A stretch of DNA of 25,420 nucleotides from an uncultured Kineosporia sp. (GTDB lineage Bacteria; Actinomycetota; Actinomycetes; Actinomycetales; Kineosporiaceae): NCBI GenBank assembly GCA_937859855.1, contig CALMAR010000097.1, positions 1-25,420 of the forward strand, written 5' to 3'. The notes beneath the pieces were generated by a model. The model made no database searches. It was given only the letters and a program-made list of their open reading frames with translations, and was not told where the DNA came from. Position 1 is the first letter of the stretch, and the number at the start of each line of letters is the position of its first letter. Made by a program: the position numbers and the translations under genes. This document shows positions 22,832 through 25,420 of this stretch, one piece after another.

Positions 22832-23257
22832 GTGGCCAAGCTCAAGCGGGGATCGAAGTTCCGCCGGGCCAACGGAGGAAACCGGGCCGATCAGGCTGAG
22901 GCTGCCACGTCAATGACGTCGGCCGGCCCGGCTGGTGAGGAGCTGCCTGGCCTCGGTCTGGTCGGCGAATCTGGATCTGGTCAGCCGGGCTCCAGGGTGA
23001 TGATTGGATCTGGTCAGCCCGATGCCGGCGTGGTGGTCCGAGCGGCCATCGCGCGGCATCTCGACGTCCGCCCCGGCGAGGTCACCGGGGATACCCACCT
23101 GCAGCTCGATCTCGGTCTGCGCGACGCGCAGCGCCTGCTCCTGCTGAACACCATGGGCGAAGCCTTGGACGTGCGTTTCCCGGACGACTTCTTCGACGGC
23201 GTACACACTGTCGACCAGCTCACCACCGCCATCAGGGTGTCCTTGAGCCCGCTCTGA
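22832..23257 (+). CDS. Acyl-carrier-protein-like protein lacking the attachment serine
   Basis: This 141-residue protein begins with a basic segment (MAKLKRGSKFRR). A Gly/Ser-rich linker (about 20-65) contains the repeated GSGQP unit. It ends in a domain (66-138) with the four-helix carrier-protein pattern: VVVRAAIARHL, then DLGL, LLLLNTMGEALDVRFPDDFF and TVDQLTTAI. In true acyl carrier proteins the phosphopantetheine serine sits in D-S-L after DLG; here the matching residues are R97-D98-A99. It should therefore not carry an acyl group through the usual arm. GTG 22832 has an AGGGA site six bases upstream. No fatty-acid or polyketide genes are near. A regulatory or protein-binding role is a guess. 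Confidence 0.65.
   Translation: MAKLKRGSKFRRANGGNRADQAEAATSMTSAGPAGEELPGLGLVGESGSGQPGSRVMIGSGQPDAGVVVRAAIARHLDVRPGEVTGDTHLQLDLGLRDAQRLLLLNTMGEALDVRFPDDFFDGVHTVDQLTTAIRVSLSPL
22973..23019. repeat. Fourteen-base direct repeat in the carrier-like gene
   Basis: GGATCTGGTCAGCC occurs at 22973-22986 and 23006-23019, 33 bases apart and in the same frame. Each copy encodes GSGQP within the flexible linker. Confidence 0.85.
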
Positions 23258-23273
23258 TCACCGCCGCGCTACC

Positions 23274-25420
23274 TCACCCCAGGCCGGCCGGTGAGGCGGC
23301 ACGCAACCCGGCTCGCTCGACCGGCAGCACCTCCCCCGCCGCGGCATCGATCCGGCGCAGCGCGTCAAGTACGACGGTCTTGTCGCTGGTCAGCCAGAAC
23401 GGTGGCAGCGACGCGCGCAGGAAGCCGGCATAGCGGGCGGTCGCCAGACGTGGCTCGAGGACGGCGACCACGCCGCGATCCTCGCCGGGGCGGACCAGCC
23501 GGCCCGCGCCCTGGGCCAGCCGCAGCGCCGCGTGCGGCGCGGCCACGGTCATGAAGCCGTTACCGCCGGCCTTGGCCACTGCTCGCTGCCGGGCCGAGGT
23601 GAGCGGATCGTCCGGCCGCGGAAACGGGATCCGGTCGACCACCACCAGCTGGCAGGCCGGTCCGGGTACGTCCACCCCTTGCCAGAGCGACAGGGTCCCG
23701 AACAGGCAGGATTCAGCGGTGGAGGCGAATTCCCGGATCAGGGTGGCGGTGGAGTCGTCGCCCTGGCAGAGCACCGTCAGGTCCAGCCGTTCCCGCATCC
23801 GCCCGGCGGCCTCGGCGGCCGCCGCCCGCGAGGAGAACAACCCGAGAGTGCGTCCTCCGGCTGCGGAGATCAGCTCGGCCAGCTCATCCATCGATTGCGG
23901 TGAGGCACCGGATCGGCCCGGTGGCGGCAGATGGCGGGCGATGTAGAGGATGCCCTGGCGCTGGTAGTCGAACGGACTACCGACGTCGATGCCGGTCCAG
24001 TCCGGGGCCCTGCCTGCGCTCAGCCCAACCGATCCGGCCGCGGCGTCGAAGTTCCCGCCCACGGCCAGGGTGGCGGAGGTGAGCACCACCGTCCGGTCCT
24101 CGAACAGCCGCTCCCGCAGTAGCCCGGCCACCGAGAGCGGCGCCACGTGCAGGGTGATCCGCTCGGCACCGTCCGGCCGGGTGAATCGAGACACCCAGAC
24201 CACGTCCGGGGAATCCGGCCGGCCGGCATCCGCCGTGAGTCGCTCGGTCACATCGAAGATCTCTGAGACCGCCGCCCGTGCTACCTGGCGCGTGCCGTCA
24301 GCGGTGTCCGGCTTATTGCCCGGCTCCCGCTGGCTGAGCGCCGACAGTGCCGAGCGCGCGGCCTCGCGCACAGCCGTGACGGCGGCCTGCAGCACTTCGG
24401 GCAGGCCATTCTCCAGCCGCCCCTCCGGAGCGCTTTCCAGTACGGCATCCAGAGTGCTGCCGGCCACCTCGAGATCGCGCACGTCAGCCACCCCGGCCCG
24501 GCGCGCGCGGCGAGCCGCTGCCTCTATTCCCGACCCGGTCAGCTCGTCGGTGATCACCGATGTCACTCGATCAGCCAGCTCGTGGCCCTCGTCCACCACC
24601 AGGACGTCATGCTCGGGCAGCATCTGCCGGCCCTCAAAGGAATCGATCGCGACGAACGCGTGATTGGTGACCACGATGTCCACGTCGCGGGCACGCGCCC
24701 GGGCCAGCTCGACGTGGCACTCGGCCGCCATCGGGCAGCGTTGCGAGCCGAGGCACTCATGGGCACTGACCGAGACCTGCCGCCAGGCCCGTTCGGACAC
24801 GCCTGGCACCAGTTCGTCCCGGTCCCCCGTCCTGGTGCTGGCCGCCCATTCGCGCAACCGCACCACCTCCTGCCCGAGCCTGCTGGCCCCGCCCGGGGGC
24901 GTCACCCGGGTCAGCTTCACCCCGCCCCGCTGATCGGCCCGGGCAGGCGGCTCACTCAGATCGAAGAGGGTGTCGTCCTCATCGGGAAAGCCACCGTCCA
25001 GCTTGTGCCGGCACAGATAGTTACGCCGTCCCTTGACCAGCTGCCAACTCAGTTCGCGGCCCAGCAACGGCGTCAGAGCGGCCGACAGCCGGGGCAGATC
25101 GCGGTCCACCAGCTGAGCCTGCAGTGCCAGAGTGGCGGTACTGATCACCACCGGTTTCTTCTCCCGGACCGCCTCAGCGGCAGCAGGGACCAGGTAGCCG
25201 AGCGACTTGCCGGTTCCGGTTCCGGCCTGGACCAGAAGGTGCGTGTGACTGGCCAGAGCGCTGGCCACCTCGGCCGTCATCCGCTGCTGGCCCGCCCGCT
25301 CGATCCCCGCGATGGCGGTCACCGCCGCGGCCAGCAACTCGCCAGGATCGCCCAGGTCGCCCGAGTCGCCCAGGTCGCCCGAGTCGCCCAGGTCGCCCGA
25401 GTCGCCCAGGTCGCCCGAGT
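23274..25420 (-). CDS. DinG/XPD-family ATP-dependent DNA helicase (5' end beyond the window)
   Basis: This is a superfamily 2 DNA helicase of the DinG/YoaA type with an iron-sulfur domain. Numbered from an in-frame TTG at 25337 (687 codons), motif I is AGTGTGKS (38-45). Four cysteines at 109, 195, 201 and 207 can hold a 4Fe-4S cluster. Motif II is DEGH (249-252), motif III SATL; QGVDVPG and QGAGRLVRP match motifs V and VI. DinG unwinds DNA 5'-3' and helps clear R-loops and stalled forks. The frame stays open through a GDLGDS-coding repeat to the window edge and no ribosome site precedes the TTG, so the true start probably lies outside. It is convergent with the carrier-like gene, 16 bases apart. 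Confidence 0.92.
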   Translation of the reverse strand, partial: SGDLGDSGDLGDSGDLGDSGDLGDPGELLAAAVTAIAGIERAGQQRMTAEVASALASHTHLLVQAGTGTGKSLGYLVPAAAEAVREKKPVVISTATLALQAQLVDRDLPRLSAALTPLLGRELSWQLVKGRRNYLCRHKLDGGFPDEDDTLFDLSEPPARADQRGGVKLTRVTPPGGASRLGQEVVRLREWAASTRTGDRDELVPGVSERAWRQVSVSAHECLGSQRCPMAAECHVELARARARDVDIVVTNHAFVAIDSFEGRQMLPEHDVLVVDEGHELADRVTSVITDELTGSGIEAAARRARRAGVADVRDLEVAGSTLDAVLESAPEGRLENGLPEVLQAAVTAVREAARSALSALSQREPGNKPDTADGTRQVARAAVSEIFDVTERLTADAGRPDSPDVVWVSRFTRPDGAERITLHVAPLSVAGLLRERLFEDRTVVLTSATLAVGGNFDAAAGSVGLSAGRAPDWTGIDVGSPFDYQRQGILYIARHLPPPGRSGASPQSMDELAELISAAGGRTLGLFSSRAAAAEAAGRMRERLDLTVLCQGDDSTATLIREFASTAESCLFGTLSLWQGVDVPGPACQLVVVDRIPFPRPDDPLTSARQRAVAKAGGNGFMTVAAPHAALRLAQGAGRLVRPGEDRGVVAVLEPRLATARYAGFLRASLPPFWLTSDKTVVLDALRRIDAAAGEVLPVERAGLRAASPAGLG
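25350..25420. repeat. Eighteen-base tandem repeat at the 5' end of the helicase gene
   Basis: GCCCAGGTCGCCCGAGTC is repeated three times exactly (25350-25403), and 17 bases of a fourth copy run to the window edge. Each unit is itself two related nine-base halves. On the minus strand it encodes repeated GDLGDS in frame with the helicase. Confidence 0.95.

Noticed and set aside
25350..25420. CRISPR-like array at the right edge
   Set aside because: Units are 18 bases, directly abutting with no spacers, and stay in frame with the helicase; it is a coding tandem repeat.
1..25420. Defence island, prophage, transposon or biosynthetic cluster
   Set aside because: No integrase, transposase, restriction or toxin-antitoxin genes, attachment repeats or compositional shift seen; the gene set looks like ordinary chromosomal core and near-core content.

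Overview
The window is high-GC, gene-dense DNA with strong G/C bias at third codon positions, frequent GTG and TTG starts and many four-base or near-zero gene junctions. The genes point to an actinobacterium (Actinomycetota). Evidence includes a divergent lexA / LysM-protein pair beside nrdR and a class II (B12) ribonucleotide reductase, an actinobacterial-type SOS box, a DUF5302 protein, a TipA-like MerR regulator and a 1,360-residue-class HrpA helicase. Genus cannot be fixed from the sequence alone. I see no rRNA, tRNA, CRISPR array, insertion sequence or prophage.

Layout. 1-277 (-): cut-off N-terminus of a Gly/Phe/Pro-rich protein, probably a PadR-type regulator, with a palindromic operator. 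404-3936 (+): class B penicillin-binding protein overlapping a multi-pass GT87-type glycosyltransferase. 3845-4657 (-): TipAS-type MerR regulator, its 3' end overlapping the glycosyltransferase. 4865-6937 (+): secreted beta-propeller protein closed by a strong hairpin. 7104-8790 (+): CorA-family transporter followed 7 bases later by an M50-type membrane metalloprotease. 8823-9952 (-): SRPBCC protein and a Tat-type Rieske lipoprotein. 10108-14186 (+): hrpA, split in two frames by an apparent one-base deletion in a C run. 14260-14829 (-) and 14891-15433 (+): divergent MarR regulator and MOSC protein. 15434-15673 (-): DUF5302. 15762-16988 (+): stand-alone 5'-3' exonuclease of the PolA/FEN type ending in a clamp-binding-like tail. 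16997-17149 (-): candidate 50-residue ORF. 17217-20926 (-): nrdR then nrdJ. 21153-21632 (-) and 21844-22677 (+): LysM division-inhibitor-like protein and LexA, divergent around an SOS box. 22832-23257 (+): acyl-carrier-like protein without the attachment serine. 23274-25420 (-): DinG-like Fe-S helicase running off the right edge through an in-frame 18-base tandem repeat.

How the genes relate. The right third forms a DNA-metabolism and damage-response cluster: LexA with its SOS box, a likely SOS-induced division inhibitor, the dNTP-supply regulator NrdR with its reductase, a DinG-type helicase and a flap-type exonuclease. The left part is envelope biology: cell-wall transpeptidase, lipid-linked sugar transfer, secreted propeller, ion transport and membrane proteolysis. 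Five genes without a Shine-Dalgarno sequence carry a TANNNT box 6-10 bases before the start codon, suggesting leaderless transcription is common here. No clearly new multi-gene system stands out. The best leads are the corA-M50 pair, the serine-less carrier protein, the exonuclease tail, the small ORF at 16997-17149 and the hrpA frame break.
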